Shown here: positions 1 through 8,720 of the stretch, one piece after another
How the letters are laid out: every line of letters starts with the position of its first letter
Position numbering within the stretch: the first letter of the stretch is position 1
Origin: Pectobacterium carotovorum
GTDB lineage: Bacteria; Pseudomonadota; Gammaproteobacteria; Enterobacterales; Enterobacteriaceae
Assembly: GCF_900129615.1 (NCBI RefSeq)
Contig: NZ_FQWI01000009.1
Location: 62,001-126,000, forward strand
Reading direction: 5' to 3'
DNA: 64,000 nucleotides
Notes under the pieces: model-generated
Databases searched by the model: none
Told to the model about the DNA's origin: nothing
Seen by the model: only the letters and a program-made list of their open reading frames with translations
Translations under genes and position numbers: made by a program

Positions 1-1
1 T

Positions 2-712
2 GACGAAAACACAGCGGTCTGGCTGCCTGAGCAGAAGGTCTTGCTGGCGGGTGATAATTTTCTGAAAACCTTTCCGAACATCGCCCCGCTACGTGGTCTG
101 CCAACTCGTAAGATTGATGAATGGATTGCCAGTCTGGACAAAATAATTGCACTGAACGCAGAGCACCTCATTCCTGGGCACATGCAGCCAGTCGGCGGTG
201 CTGCCGACGTCAAGGCCGCGCTGACCGCTTACCGAGACGGTATCAAAAGCGTCTGGGATCAGACGATGGCTGGTATCGCCAAAGGAATGACGCCGGATGA
301 ACTGGTACAGACGGTGAAACTGCCCCCAGAGTTGGCAAAAAATCCTTATCTACAGGAATATTACGGCAGCGTCGCGTTTACTGTACGCGGTATTTACGTG
401 CAGCAGGCGGGCTGGTTTGACGGCAATGCCACGCACATCTATCCGCTGACTGAGAAGGATAGAGCCACACGGTTACTGGCTATGACCGGAGGTCAGGCGA
501 CGATGCTTAAAAGCGCGGAGAAAGCCCTGTCGTCCGGCGATTTCCAGTGGGCTGCTGAACAGGCAGATTACGTGCTGGCCGTTGAACCCTATAATTCAGA
601 AGCCAGAAAGATTAAAGCAGACGCGCTGACCGAACTGGGCGAACGTCAGGATAACGCCACTGCGCGTAATTATTACCTGACTGCGGCGCAGTATCTGAAG
701 AAAAATCCCTAA
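2..712 (+). CDS. Alkyl sulfatase, C-terminal part (5' end outside window)
   Basis: The reading frame is open from base 2, so the gene begins upstream of the window. The visible 236 residues match the C-terminal half of class III metallo-beta-lactamase-fold alkylsulfatases (SdsA1/BDS1 type), which hydrolyse alkyl sulfate esters to alcohol and sulfate. HLIPGHMQPV looks like a late metal-site His motif of the fold. It is followed by the helical dimerisation region (NPYLQEYYGSVAFTVRGIYV, AGWFDGNATHIYPL) and a tail containing NYYLTAAQYL. The N-terminal zinc motif and any signal peptide cannot be seen, so location and activity are inferred. A strong terminator follows the stop codon. The family call is firm; the exact substrate is not. 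Confidence 0.85.
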   Translation, partial: DENTAVWLPEQKVLLAGDNFLKTFPNIAPLRGLPTRKIDEWIASLDKIIALNAEHLIPGHMQPVGGAADVKAALTAYRDGIKSVWDQTMAGIAKGMTPDELVQTVKLPPELAKNPYLQEYYGSVAFTVRGIYVQQAGWFDGNATHIYPLTEKDRATRLLAMTGGQATMLKSAEKALSSGDFQWAAEQADYVLAVEPYNSEARKIKADALTELGERQDNATARNYYLTAAQYLKKNP

Positions 713-741
713 CCTGCTACCCTTGCTTTAATGCCCTTCTC

Positions 742-772
742 GAATGCCGGATTTATCCGGCATTCTGCTTTT
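742..772 (+). terminator. Rho-independent terminator after the alkyl sulfatase gene
   Basis: Perfect 10-bp stem GAATGCCGGA/TCCGGCATTC with loop TTTA, followed by TGCTTTT. It lies 30 bp after the stop codon and ends this transcription unit before the TfoX-like gene. Confidence 0.85.
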
Positions 773-834
773 ATCAACGTCTGTTTAGGTGCCTGTAAAA
801 CCTGCCCAGCGTACCGCGTAAAAAGGAGACTGAT

Positions 835-1218
835 ATGAATATTTCCGGAGAGTTGACCGCGTTCATCATGGATCAGCTCTCACCACTCGGTCGTTTTGTT
901 CCGCGTAAGATGTTTGGCTGTCTGGCGATTTTTCACGATGGTTTAATGGTTTTACTTATCAACAATCAGGGTGAAGTTTTCGTTAAAACAGACGACCGGA
1001 ATCGCAGCCTTTTTGATAAGGTTGGGTGCCCGCCGTTCACCTACACCCGCCGTGGGGAGGATGGCAAGCTCAAAACCATTTGTCTGTCTTTCTCACAGTT
1101 GCCGGATGACGCGATGGAAGAGCAGGAAACGTTTGTCCGTTGGGTGGCATCGGGTATTGAGGCCGCACGAGGCACTGCGCTCCCGAAAGGTAAATCTACC
1201 AACGCGCCAGCTCCGTGA
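835..1218 (+). CDS. TfoX N-terminal-domain protein
   Basis: A 127-residue protein made almost entirely of a TfoX N-terminal domain (family pattern seen as RKMFGCLAIFHDGLMVLLI and, later, GCPPFTY). The C-terminal TfoX domain found in the Haemophilus competence regulator is absent, so this is a stand-alone small member of unknown function. Stand-alone TfoX_N proteins are common in proteobacteria and should not be assumed to control competence. The start is supported by AAGGAG seven bases upstream of the ATG. The last 15 residues are Pro/Ala/Lys-rich and look disordered. It stands alone between a terminator and rlmJ. Confidence 0.7.
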   Translation: MNISGELTAFIMDQLSPLGRFVPRKMFGCLAIFHDGLMVLLINNQGEVFVKTDDRNRSLFDKVGCPPFTYTRRGEDGKLKTICLSFSQLPDDAMEEQETFVRWVASGIEAARGTALPKGKSTNAPAP

Positions 1219-1498
1219 ATTATTTTAGCTGTCCATAAGAGGTTACCGAGCAAAACGCAGCCCTGGCGTGGTTGATTTTCCGAATGCTACGTTGCCCCCT
1301 TTATCTGCCTGAATCTCGGTAGCTTTCAATCGAATGAGAAACGGCCATGTTTCACAATTTACTGATTTAAGACGATAAAAATGGCTGGTTTGCGGGGCGG
1401 TTCGCAGGGTGAAGTGTTTGACGGGATATTTTCCGTCGCAGACGGTTATACTGTCGGTTAATCGACGTTATTTATAAAAACTTCACCGGAAAGCAAGC

Positions 1499-2341
1499 AT
1501 GCTAAGTTACCGCCACAGTTTCCATGCCGGCAATCATGCCGACGTGCTGAAACACACCGTTCAGAGCCTGATCATCACTGCCCTGAAAGAGAAAGAAAAA
1601 CCTTTCCTGTATCTGGATACCCATGCGGGTGCTGGTCGCTATCAGCTCAGCGGCGAACACGCCGAGCGCACGGGGGAGTATCTGGATGGCATCGCGAAAA
1701 TCTGGCAGCGTGACGATATTCCGGCTGAACTCGAACCTTACATGCAGGCCGTACGCACCTATAACCACAACGGCCAACTGCGCTATTACCCGGGTTCTCC
1801 GCTGATTGCGCGCCAGTTGCTGCGCGAGCAGGACAAGCTCCACCTGACCGAGCTGCATCCCAGCGATTTCCCGCTGCTGCGCAATGAATTTCAGAAAGAT
1901 TCGCGTACCAAAGTGCTGCGTGACGATGGCTATCAGCAGTTGAAATCACAGCTTCCGCCGCTTTCCCGTCGCGGTTTCATGTTGATCGACCCGCCGTATG
2001 AGCTGAAAACGGACTATCAGGCCGTGGTGAAAGGTATTCAGGAAGGGCATAAACGCTTTGGCACAGGCGTATTTGCGCTGTGGTATCCGGTGGTGCTACG
2101 TCAGCACATCAAACGCATGCTGAAAGAGCTGGAAGCCACGGGCATTCGCAACATTCTGCAAATTGAACTGGCAGTGCGGCCGGACAGCGATCGCTACGGT
2201 ATGACGGCGTCTGGCATGATTGTGATTAACCCGCCGTGGAAGCTGGCATCTCAGATGAAGAGTGTGCTGCCGTGGTTGCATAGCGTGCTGGTACCGGAAG
2301 GCACCGGACATACGCTGGTGGAGCAAATCGTACCGGAGTAA
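1499..2341 (+). CDS. rlmJ: 23S rRNA (adenine2030-N6)-methyltransferase RlmJ
   Basis: 280 residues, the size of E. coli RlmJ (YhiR). RlmJ makes N6-methyladenine at position 2030 of 23S rRNA using S-adenosylmethionine. The opening MLSYRHSFHAGNHADVLKH is the family signature, and the catalytic DPPY tetrad is at residues 164-167 within MLIDPPYELK. The segment DTHAGAGRYQL is the AdoMet-binding loop. The ATG follows a weak GGAAAGC ribosome-binding site. rlmJ lies immediately upstream of gor on the same strand, as in E. coli. No unusual features were seen. Confidence 0.97.
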   Translation: MLSYRHSFHAGNHADVLKHTVQSLIITALKEKEKPFLYLDTHAGAGRYQLSGEHAERTGEYLDGIAKIWQRDDIPAELEPYMQAVRTYNHNGQLRYYPGSPLIARQLLREQDKLHLTELHPSDFPLLRNEFQKDSRTKVLRDDGYQQLKSQLPPLSRRGFMLIDPPYELKTDYQAVVKGIQEGHKRFGTGVFALWYPVVLRQHIKRMLKELEATGIRNILQIELAVRPDSDRYGMTASGMIVINPPWKLASQMKSVLPWLHSVLVPEGTGHTLVEQIVPE

Positions 2342-2469
2342 TACACGCGATTGCGGTGGGCGACGCGGTCGGTTTTTCCTATCGCAACCATAGGCATAAC
2401 CTTTATTCGGCGTATGGCTCTGGCGTTACACTCTAGGCAAATTTTATTCACTTAAGCATGGATACACTG

Positions 2470-3822
2470 ATGACCAAACACTATGACTACCTTGCTATTG
2501 GCGGCGGCAGCGGCGGTATCGCGTCTATCAACCGCGCGGCGATGTATGGACAAAAATGTGCGTTGATCGAAGCAAAATATCTGGGCGGCACCTGCGTCAA
2601 CGTCGGCTGTGTGCCGAAGAAAGTGATGTGGCATGCGGCGCAGATAGCCGAAGCGATCCATCAGTACGGGCCGGATTACGGGTTCGATACCACGGTAAAC
2701 CAGTTTAACTGGGGCACGCTGGTTAAGAACCGTAGCGCCTACATCGATCGCATCCACCAGTCGTACGACAACGTGCTGGGTAAGAATAAGGTCGATGTTA
2801 TCCACGGTTTTGCCCGCTTTGTCGATGCGCACACGGTGGAAGTGAACGGCGAGAAAATTACGGCTGACCATATCCTGATTGCGACGGGCGGTCGTCCGGT
2901 TCACCCTGACATTCCCGGTGCGGAATACGGCATTGATTCCGACGGTTTCTTTGAGCTGGATGCGCTGCCGAAGCGCACCGCGATTGTCGGTGCTGGTTAT
3001 ATCGCGGTGGAGATTGCTGGGGTGCTGAATGGGTTGGGCTCTGAAACCCACCTGTTTGTGCGTAAACACGCACCGCTGCGCAGCTTTGATCCGCTGATTG
3101 TCGATACGCTGGTGGAAGTGATGAACACCGAAGGGCCGACGCTGCATACCGAATCGATCCCGAAAGCGATTGTGAAGAATGCCGATGGCAGCCTGACGCT
3201 GGAGCTGGAAAACGGTCAGTCACAGACTGTTGACTGCCTGATTTGGGCGATTGGTCGTGAACCCGCGACAGACAACCTGAACCTGAGCGTCACTGGTGTT
3301 GAGTTGAACGACAAAGGCTACATCAACGTCGATAAATTCCAGAACACCAACGTTCCTGGCATTTATGCGGTGGGCGATAACACTGGCGCTGTTGAGCTAA
3401 CGCCGGTTGCCGTCGCGGCGGGGCGTCGTTTGTCCGAACGCCTGTTTAACAACAAGCCGGACGAGCATCTGGATTACAGCAACATCCCGACCGTCGTCTT
3501 CAGCCATCCGCCGATTGGCACGGTCGGATTGACCGAGCCGCAGGCGCGTGAGCAGTACGGCGACGATCAGGTGAAAGTGTATAAATCTGCCTTCACCGCG
3601 ATGTACACCGCCGTCACGCAACACCGCCAGCCGTGCCGCATGAAGCTGGTCTGCGTGGGCAAAGAAGAAAAAATCGTCGGCATCCACGGCATCGGTTTTG
3701 GTATGGATGAGATGCTGCAAGGCTTCGCGGTCGCCGTCAAAATGGGCGCAACCAAGAAAGACTTCGACAACACCGTCGCTATTCACCCGACTGCGTCAGA
3801 AGAGTTTGTGACGATGCGGTAA
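2470..3822 (+). CDS. gor: Glutathione reductase (NADPH)
   Basis: 450 residues from the second of two in-frame ATGs; this start reproduces the E. coli N-terminus MTKHYDY. A start four codons earlier at 2458 is possible. The enzyme is a cytoplasmic FAD-dependent homodimer that reduces glutathione disulfide with NADPH. Visible features are the FAD-binding GGGSGG (residues 11-16), the redox disulfide GGTCVNVGC (Cys42 and Cys47), an NADP-binding segment [15 protein letters not shown], and the C-terminal HPTASEE containing the catalytic His/Glu pair. A strong terminator follows 40 bp after the stop. Consistent with ordinary housekeeping function. Confidence 0.98.
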   Translation: MTKHYDYLAIGGGSGGIASINRAAMYGQKCALIEAKYLGGTCVNVGCVPKKVMWHAAQIAEAIHQYGPDYGFDTTVNQFNWGTLVKNRSAYIDRIHQSYDNVLGKNKVDVIHGFARFVDAHTVEVNGEKITADHILIATGGRPVHPDIPGAEYGIDSDGFFELDALPKRTAIVGAGYIAVEIAGVLNGLGSETHLFVRKHAPLRSFDPLIVDTLVEVMNTEGPTLHTESIPKAIVKNADGSLTLELENGQSQTVDCLIWAIGREPATDNLNLSVTGVELNDKGYINVDKFQNTNVPGIYAVGDNTGAVELTPVAVAAGRRLSERLFNNKPDEHLDYSNIPTVVFSHPPIGTVGLTEPQAREQYGDDQVKVYKSAFTAMYTAVTQHRQPCRMKLVCVGKEEKIVGIHGIGFGMDEMLQGFAVAVKMGATKKDFDNTVAIHPTASEEFVTMR

Positions 3823-3862
3823 GGAAGGTTGGTCTTACTGCTTTTCTGGAAAACGAAAATAG

Positions 3863-3899
3863 GCTGGTTGAATAGTGAGCTATTTGACCAGCATTTTTT
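3863..3899 (+). terminator. Rho-independent terminator of gor
   Basis: Interrupted stem GCTGGT..AATAG with loop TGAG, then CTATT..ACCAGC, followed by ATTTTTT. The T run is on the gor strand and lies just before the convergent toxin gene. Confidence 0.85.
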
Positions 3900-3917
3900 A
3901 TATCCACCCTAACGCGC

Positions 3918-4205
3918 CTACCTCATTCGCTCACTCGCCAGATGATAAACACCGCTGCGCTCACGTTTGCCTACCGCCACCATGGCGATAATCAATACGT
4001 CGTCAATAACCTCGTAAACCAAACGAAAGCCTGACGTTCGGAGCTTTATTTTGTAGCAATCCTTCATCCCCCGTAACTTTGCCGCAGGAATATGGGGATT
4101 TTCGCAGCTTTTTTTTAGTTTTTTGGCGAATTGTTGTTGGATAGCTTTATCGAGTTTTAGCCATTCTTTTAGCGCATCTTCCCTGAATTTGACGCGATAA
4201 CTCAT
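3918..4205 (-). CDS. relE: RelE-family mRNA interferase toxin
   Basis: 95 residues, the size of E. coli RelE, which cleaves mRNA in the ribosomal A site. The residues important in E. coli RelE fall at the same numbers here: Lys52, Lys54, Arg61, Arg81 and Tyr87 (in LRGMKDCYKIKLR, FRLVYEV and VGKRERSGVY). The toxin should therefore be catalytically intact. Its ATG overlaps the antitoxin stop codon (ATGA), giving an antitoxin-first, translationally coupled operon. The antitoxin is of the Phd/YefM (StbD) type, so the pair is closer to StbDE-type modules than to classical RelBE. Activity is inferred. Confidence 0.9.
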   Translation of the reverse strand: MSYRVKFREDALKEWLKLDKAIQQQFAKKLKKSCENPHIPAAKLRGMKDCYKIKLRTSGFRLVYEVIDDVLIIAMVAVGKRERSGVYHLASERMR

Positions 4206-4453
4206 AGGAAACTATCCAAATCCACGTCAACCAGCGGCTGGTTTTTTCGTTCACCGATCAGTTTCACCAGTTCTTGATCGTCCAGCGCATCCAGCATTTT
4301 TTCGTAGAGATCCGCAGGAATGCAATAAAACGCAGGTTGGTTGCGGTTCAAGATAGCGACGGGCAGGCCATCACCAGCATTGACCGTCGCCATCGGGTTC
4401 TTTTTCAGTTCACTGACGCTAGCACTGGTATCACTCAATATAATATTTGGCAT
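4202..4453 (-). CDS. Phd/YefM (StbD-like) antitoxin
   Basis: 83 residues. The N-terminal half (ILSDTSASVSELKKNPMATV, then PVAILNRNQPAFYCIP) is characteristic of Phd/YefM antitoxins of the StbD/RelB type. It should bind DNA as a dimer and autorepress. The acidic C-terminal tail (LVDVDLDSFL) is the likely toxin-binding part that neutralises the RelE-family partner. The gene is first in the operon and overlaps the toxin start by four bases. Two AGACCT/AGGTCT-type palindromes lie directly upstream and are the obvious autoregulatory operators. The region is modestly AT-rich relative to gor, typical of mobile toxin-antitoxin modules. Confidence 0.85.
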   Translation of the reverse strand: MPNIILSDTSASVSELKKNPMATVNAGDGLPVAILNRNQPAFYCIPADLYEKMLDALDDQELVKLIGERKNQPLVDVDLDSFL

Positions 4454-4456
4454 GAT

Positions 4457-4521
4457 AGACCTTTAATGACCGGTTAATAGGTCTTTAAAATAAGTAATCA
4501 AAGACCTGTTAACAAGTCTTT
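4457..4521. promoter_or_regulatory. Paired palindromic operators of the RelE-type toxin-antitoxin operon
   Basis: Palindrome 1 (4457-4484) has arms AGACCT/AGGTCT around TTAATGACCGGTTAAT. Palindrome 2 (4500-4521) is AAAGAC..GTTAAC..GTCTTT, nearly perfect around GTTAAC. Both share the AAAGACCT word and start four bases before the antitoxin ATG, so cooperative autorepression by the antitoxin is likely. Binding is inferred. Confidence 0.65.
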
Positions 4522-4608
4522 TGAGGGTTTTTTATGCCTGCTCCGAATGGCTTCCTGCCAACGAGATGAAGAAAATGCCGCTTTTATCACGACATTCATC
4601 TGAAGAGT

Positions 4609-4627
4609 GATAATGATTATCGTTAGT
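4609..4627. promoter_or_regulatory. Fur box upstream of the siderophore-interacting protein gene
   Basis: GATAATGATTATCGTTAGT matches 15 of the 19 positions of the Fur consensus GATAATGATAATCATTATC. It lies about 85 bp upstream of the chosen start at 4711, so iron repression is likely. Confidence 0.75.
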
Positions 4628-4710
4628 GTTTTGTTTATGGTAAGTTGCGGTGAATGGGTTTTATCCCGATTAATGACTTTTCCCTTACAAAACATACCGG
4701 TTTTCTCACT

Positions 4711-5616
4711 ATGTCTTTAGCTACCCGTACAACGTCTTCAGCCTATCGGCTGTTCAATTTACGTTTAGAGAGCAAGACGCTGCTCTCGCCTTCATTGGCT
4801 CGCTGTGTGTTCACTGGCCCGGAAGTGCGCCAGATGAAACTGGACGCGCCGGATCAGCGCATCAAACTGCTGTTCGCCAGCGAAAGCGGTGAGCTGACTC
4901 CAATGGCTGTGAGCGACACCTGGTATCAGGACTATCTGGCGCTGCCGCGCGAGCGTCGTCCGATTTTGCGCACCTATACGCTGCGTTCCGTCTCACGCGA
5001 GTCACAGCAGGCAACGGTCGATTTTGTGCTGCACGGCGATACCGGACCTGCTTCAAGCTGGGCAAATCATGCTAAGCCGGGCGATGCGCTACAGATCGTC
5101 GCCCCCAATGCTGAGGCCGATGGTGACAGCGGCGGCTATGAGTGGGCACCACATGAGGGTGTTGAGCAAGTGCTGTTGATTGCGGATGAAACGGCGCTGC
5201 CAGCGGCCATGGGAATTCTTGAACAGCTGGCGACTCAGCCTTCTCCACCGTCGTTGCAGGCTTTTTTTGAAGTACCAAAAGCGGCTGACTGCGTGACGCC
5301 AGGTGATTTCCCGTTTGCGCAGATTCACTGGTTGCCGCGTGAGGAAACGGGCAGCACAGTATGGGGCGAACGCCTGCTGGCTGCGGTGCAACAGGACGTG
5401 AAGATTCCCGCCAGTGCTTGTACAAATCGTGATGAGATCGCACAGGAAACGCCGGAAGACGAGCTACTATGGGAACGGGCAACGGCGCATCGCCCGTTTT
5501 ACGCGTGGGCGGCGGGAGAGTCTTCCGCAATCAAACGGCTGCGCCGCTATCTGCTCGACGAGCGGCATCTCGATAAAGAGACGATCAACTTTATGGCGTA
5601 TTGGTCGCATCGCTAA
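4711..5616 (+). CDS. Siderophore-interacting protein (ferric-siderophore reductase, YqjH/ViuB family)
   Basis: 301 residues from ATG 4711; an in-frame ATG at 4654 would add 19 residues that do not look like the family. Members are cytoplasmic NADPH/FAD-dependent ferric-chelate reductases that release iron from imported siderophores. The flavin-binding RTYTLRS motif lies near residue 95, an LIADETALPAAMGILEQL segment marks the start of the nucleotide-binding domain, and FYAWAAGESSAIKRLRRYL near the C-terminus is the conserved SIP signature. A good Fur box lies upstream, which fits iron control. The gene stands alone and converges on dsbG. The physiological siderophore is not evident from the window. 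Confidence 0.88.
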   Translation: MSLATRTTSSAYRLFNLRLESKTLLSPSLARCVFTGPEVRQMKLDAPDQRIKLLFASESGELTPMAVSDTWYQDYLALPRERRPILRTYTLRSVSRESQQATVDFVLHGDTGPASSWANHAKPGDALQIVAPNAEADGDSGGYEWAPHEGVEQVLLIADETALPAAMGILEQLATQPSPPSLQAFFEVPKAADCVTPGDFPFAQIHWLPREETGSTVWGERLLAAVQQDVKIPASACTNRDEIAQETPEDELLWERATAHRPFYAWAAGESSAIKRLRRYLLDERHLDKETINFMAYWSHR

Positions 5617-5627
5617 GAGACAACGTC

Positions 5628-5646
5628 AGGAGGGACATTCCCTCCT
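5628..5646. terminator. Inverted repeat between convergent SIP and dsbG genes
   Basis: Perfect 8-bp stem AGGAGGGA/TCCCTCCT with loop CAT, between two convergent stop codons. There is no clear T run on either strand, so it may be a weak bidirectional terminator or an mRNA 3'-end stabiliser. Confidence 0.5.
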
Positions 5647-5650
5647 GTGT

Positions 5651-6406
5651 CTATTTCCCCATCATCTCCGATAACTGCTGTTCATCCGGCAGCCCGACGA
5701 CCTGCTGTAGTTCATTCTTATCATTCAGGTAATAGATGGCAGGCGTGACGTTCGCGCCTAATTCATCCATTAACCGCTGATTATGCTGAATGTTATTCCA
5801 GATATCGCGGGATGATGCTTCGGGGAACGGAGGCACCGTTTTACCGTTCGATATCTCATACTCATGCCAGGCTTTGGCCGGATCGCTGGCGGCAAGAATC
5901 GCGGCGGCATAACGCCCACTTTCCGGTTTAATGACGCCGACCAGTAGCGTTTGCAGTTGGACTTTTCCTGCTTTAACCCACGGCTGTGCCTGCTGCCAGA
6001 ACTGTTTGCAGTACGGGCAGAATGGGTCGGCAAAGACGATGATTTTACGCGGCGCGTCTTTCTCTCCTTCGGAGATAAACGGCGCCTGTTGTAATTTCTG
6101 CCACATCTCCCGACCAGCAGGCACATACACTTCCTGCTGAATCAGCGTTTCACTCAAGTTGTTGCCGTGTTCATCATACATATAGCCCGAAATAGCATGC
6201 TTACCATCCGGCGTTAAGTAGATGGTCACCCCTACGCCCTGATAGCTGCCCAGCCAGCCTTGCACGCCGCCGGGTGCAGTGAAGGGTTTGATGATCGTAA
6301 TGCCCTGTTTTTCGATACTCTTCACTGCGTCTGGCAGGGCATCTTGCGCCAGTGACGATGCGGAAAGCGTCAATAAAGCGAGCGTGAGGAAGAAGCGTTT
6401 TATCAT
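5651..6406 (-). CDS. dsbG: Periplasmic thiol:disulfide isomerase/chaperone DsbG
   Basis: 251 residues with a cleavable signal peptide ([20 protein letters not shown]). DsbG is a periplasmic dimer that, kept reduced by DsbD, protects single cysteines from sulfenylation and isomerises disulfides. The N-terminal dimerisation region is followed by a thioredoxin fold with active site FCPYC (Cys130 and Cys133) and the cis-proline loop VTPAIYY. The C-terminus ([14 protein letters not shown]) closely resembles E. coli DsbG rather than DsbC. It is a single gene convergent with the siderophore-interacting protein. There are no anomalies. Confidence 0.95.
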   Translation of the reverse strand: MIKRFFLTLALLTLSASSLAQDALPDAVKSIEKQGITIIKPFTAPGGVQGWLGSYQGVGVTIYLTPDGKHAISGYMYDEHGNNLSETLIQQEVYVPAGREMWQKLQQAPFISEGEKDAPRKIIVFADPFCPYCKQFWQQAQPWVKAGKVQLQTLLVGVIKPESGRYAAAILAASDPAKAWHEYEISNGKTVPPFPEASSRDIWNNIQHNQRLMDELGANVTPAIYYLNDKNELQQVVGLPDEQQLSEMMGK

Positions 6407-6684
6407 GGTGTTGCGCCTGTATCGTGGATCATGCTTGCTGGATAGCCTAGTGGAGAGGTGCCAATAAGGGGAGTTTATTTACGCTTCCTGAATCAGGATC
6501 GGATTGTGGACTGTCGTTATGCGATCTGCCGTGGCGTGACCGAAGAGAGGTGTTGGATAGGATCAGACTCTGCACAGTGCGTAATTAGGATTGATTTCGC
6601 CTGAGTGTGACGTTCCATCTTGCGCCATTCTCGTGGAAAATAGTGTGCTTATGCTGCATTTCCCTGCTGGAGTGATGAATTACC

Positions 6685-7308
6685 GTGACCTTGACCGAAT
6701 CGCTGATTGCTTTTACGTTTGCTGCGACGCTGCTAACTCTGACGCCAGGTCTGGATACCGCGCTGATTTTACGCACCGCTACTGTTGAAGGTAGTAAAAA
6801 GGCTTTTCATGCCGCGTTTGGTATTAACGTTGGTTGCCTGATTTGGGGCGCGATGGTGGCGTTTGGCCTAGGAACGCTGATTGCTGCATCGGAGCTGGCC
6901 TATAACATCCTGAAATGGTGCGGTGCGGCTTATCTCTGTTGGTTGGGTCTGCAAATGATCCTGAAACCCAGAACTGAACTGGTGATGGCCGCGCCACAAG
7001 GTGCACCGAAGCAGCAGAACTGGTTTCTCCGTGGCATGCTGGGCAACGTATTAAATCCAAAAATCGGCGTGTTCTACGTTTCATTCCTGCCGCAGTTTAT
7101 CCCTGCCGGACATTCAGTGGTGCTGTGGACTTATCTGCTGGTTCTTATTCATGTCTTTATCGGCACGCTGTGGTCGTCCACGCTGATTGCGGCGACGCGT
7201 CCGCTGTCGCGTTTTTTGCGTCGCGGTTCTGTAGTGAAGTGGATGGACCGTACGACAGGCGTTATCTTTTTGGCATTCGCCGCGCGTCTGGTTTTGTCTC
7301 GGCGGTAA
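6685..7308 (+). CDS. LysE/RhtB-family amino acid exporter
   Basis: 207 residues starting at GTG; an in-frame stop lies four codons upstream, so no longer product is possible. It is an inner-membrane protein with about six hydrophobic segments. The family signature TLTPGLDTALILR is near residue 19 and GNVLNPKIGVFYVSFLPQF near residue 115. LysE/RhtB proteins export amino acids such as homoserine, threonine or lysine by proton exchange. The substrate cannot be told from sequence. The gene stands alone and converges on the hip operon. The 278 bp upstream hold no recognisable gene. Confidence 0.85.
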   Translation: MTLTESLIAFTFAATLLTLTPGLDTALILRTATVEGSKKAFHAAFGINVGCLIWGAMVAFGLGTLIAASELAYNILKWCGAAYLCWLGLQMILKPRTELVMAAPQGAPKQQNWFLRGMLGNVLNPKIGVFYVSFLPQFIPAGHSVVLWTYLLVLIHVFIGTLWSSTLIAATRPLSRFLRRGSVVKWMDRTTGVIFLAFAARLVLSRR

Positions 7309-7368
7309 GTTAGCGCCACTGCACTGATTATCCGCAGTGGTGCGGTGTGAAAACTTGATTATGAATCA

Positions 7369-8409
7369 CTAAATCCGTTCTGCATCGAGAATGCTCATAA
7401 GATTCAGGCGGTGTCGATAGCACCGCAGCGTCGTATCAATCGCCTCCGCAGGCATAAAGGAATCCCGATAGGTTGATTCAACGCATTCAGCTTCTTTGAG
7501 GAAGTCTGCCAGTAGCTTTTTGGTCAGGTTTTCACTCAGCCCGATACGCTGTCCGAACAGAATGAAATCCATACCCAGATACTCTCCGTACGCGGTTTCA
7601 AAGCCGGGTGCGAGCGCTTCATCGCCCTCTTCTTGAATCAGCAGCGGTAGCGCCATGAAGCAGGAAGAAAAATAGGTGGGATAGGGGGCGACGGAAACAA
7701 AGTCATAAATAGGGGCCAGCATTAATTGGCCTGAGCGTGAATGTACCAGCCCAAAATTACGCAGGTGCATGTCGTTGTTACCCAGCATGTAGGCGTAAGC
7801 GATGCGGCGAAACAGATCTATTTTGAAGACGATATTGTCATTAACGTGTTTGCTAAGGAATAAAGCCAACCGCTCATAACTGACGTATTGCCTGCCATCT
7901 GTTCGTATTTTACCGAATTTTTCACCGGCCCCCATCGCACCGTCCAACTGTTCCTGATGGATAGGGTGACCCGTTTTTTCGTCGCGGTCGAAGCGCTTAA
8001 TAACGAAAGCAAACTCAGGTTCGTCATCAGCCTGCTCCGGTTTAAAACGGAGTAACCCGTGTGGTGGAACGGCAAACCCCAGGCGTGCCATTAGCGTCAT
8101 CGTGGCGTGTTCGTTTTCTGCCAAATGGGGAAATTCAATCGGAGAAGGCTTGAGGATGTACAGCCCTTGATGATCAACGACGGTAAACGCCCGTTCTTCT
8201 AATACCATCTGAATTTTGGGCTGATAGCCAGAGATGCTCATGCCTTTCTGTGCTTGTGGCAAGTCGTGCATAAATTGCTGTCGGGTGAAACGTAAGGCCG
8301 GGGAAGCGTGCATTGATCCCGTCAGATGCTTCAACCCTTTACGGCTATAACCTGTGGCACTTTCTTCTTCGTGTGTCAGCGGTGTCAGCAAAATTCGACA
8401 TCTTGTCAT
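7369..8409 (-). CDS. hipT: HipT-type serine/threonine kinase toxin
   Basis: 346 residues. This is a HipA-family kinase lacking the HipA N-terminal subdomain, which is encoded separately as hipS. Visible elements are the Gly-rich-loop SISGYQPK with Ser58 and Ser60, Lys87 in LYILKPSP, catalytic NNDMHLRN (Asp213, Asn218) and the metal-binding IYDF (Asp236). In the described E. coli HipBST system, HipT carries an SIS motif whose two serines are autophosphorylated, and it phosphorylates tryptophanyl-tRNA synthetase. The same target is inferred here. The start overlaps the hipS stop by four bases (ATGA). All key kinase residues are present, so it is probably active. Confidence 0.9.
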   Translation of the reverse strand: MTRCRILLTPLTHEEESATGYSRKGLKHLTGSMHASPALRFTRQQFMHDLPQAQKGMSISGYQPKIQMVLEERAFTVVDHQGLYILKPSPIEFPHLAENEHATMTLMARLGFAVPPHGLLRFKPEQADDEPEFAFVIKRFDRDEKTGHPIHQEQLDGAMGAGEKFGKIRTDGRQYVSYERLALFLSKHVNDNIVFKIDLFRRIAYAYMLGNNDMHLRNFGLVHSRSGQLMLAPIYDFVSVAPYPTYFSSCFMALPLLIQEEGDEALAPGFETAYGEYLGMDFILFGQRIGLSENLTKKLLADFLKEAECVESTYRDSFMPAEAIDTTLRCYRHRLNLMSILDAERI

Positions 8410-8720
8410 GACTTATCCTCCGCGATCAGTTGCACGGCACCGATCAGGTTCTTACCGTTTTGAATGAGGATGCCAAATAAATCCTTCTCATCCAGATGCT
8501 GAAGCTGGCTGTACTGTCGCCGGAGCCAGCCTTCGGGAGCTAATGAGGCAAAATAAGGCGGTAATGTCTGGCTGCGAAATGTTCCGGCCTGTATCGGTAG
8601 GCTCAAGGATAATGGCGGGCCGATGTAGGACTTTTTATATTCAAACAAATAGCCTTTATCGTCCTGACTTAACTGGCCGATGTGGACACCGTAAAGATAG
8701 ACCTTTACTTGACGGCGCAT
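8406..8720 (-). CDS. hipS: HipS antitoxin (HipA N-terminal subdomain-like)
   Basis: 104 residues corresponding to the HipA N-subdomain 1 (VKVYLYGVHIGQLSQDDKGY, then PPLSLSLP, then LPPYFASLAPEGWLRRQY). In HipBST systems this small protein, rather than the DNA-binding HipB, neutralises the kinase. A tryptophan at residue 65 lies in the region expected to contact HipT. The gene begins 16 bp before the hipB stop and its own stop overlaps the hipT start, so all three genes are translationally coupled. The ordered overlaps and the family precedent argue against a frameshifted hipA. Confidence 0.88.
   Translation of the reverse strand: MRRQVKVYLYGVHIGQLSQDDKGYLFEYKKSYIGPPLSLSLPIQAGTFRSQTLPPYFASLAPEGWLRRQYSQLQHLDEKDLFGILIQNGKNLIGAVQLIAEDKS

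Noticed and set aside
7369-8720. hipS and hipT read as a frameshifted, broken hipA
   Set aside because: The genes join by a precise ATGA overlap, both have intact motifs, and the three-gene order matches the described HipBST system.
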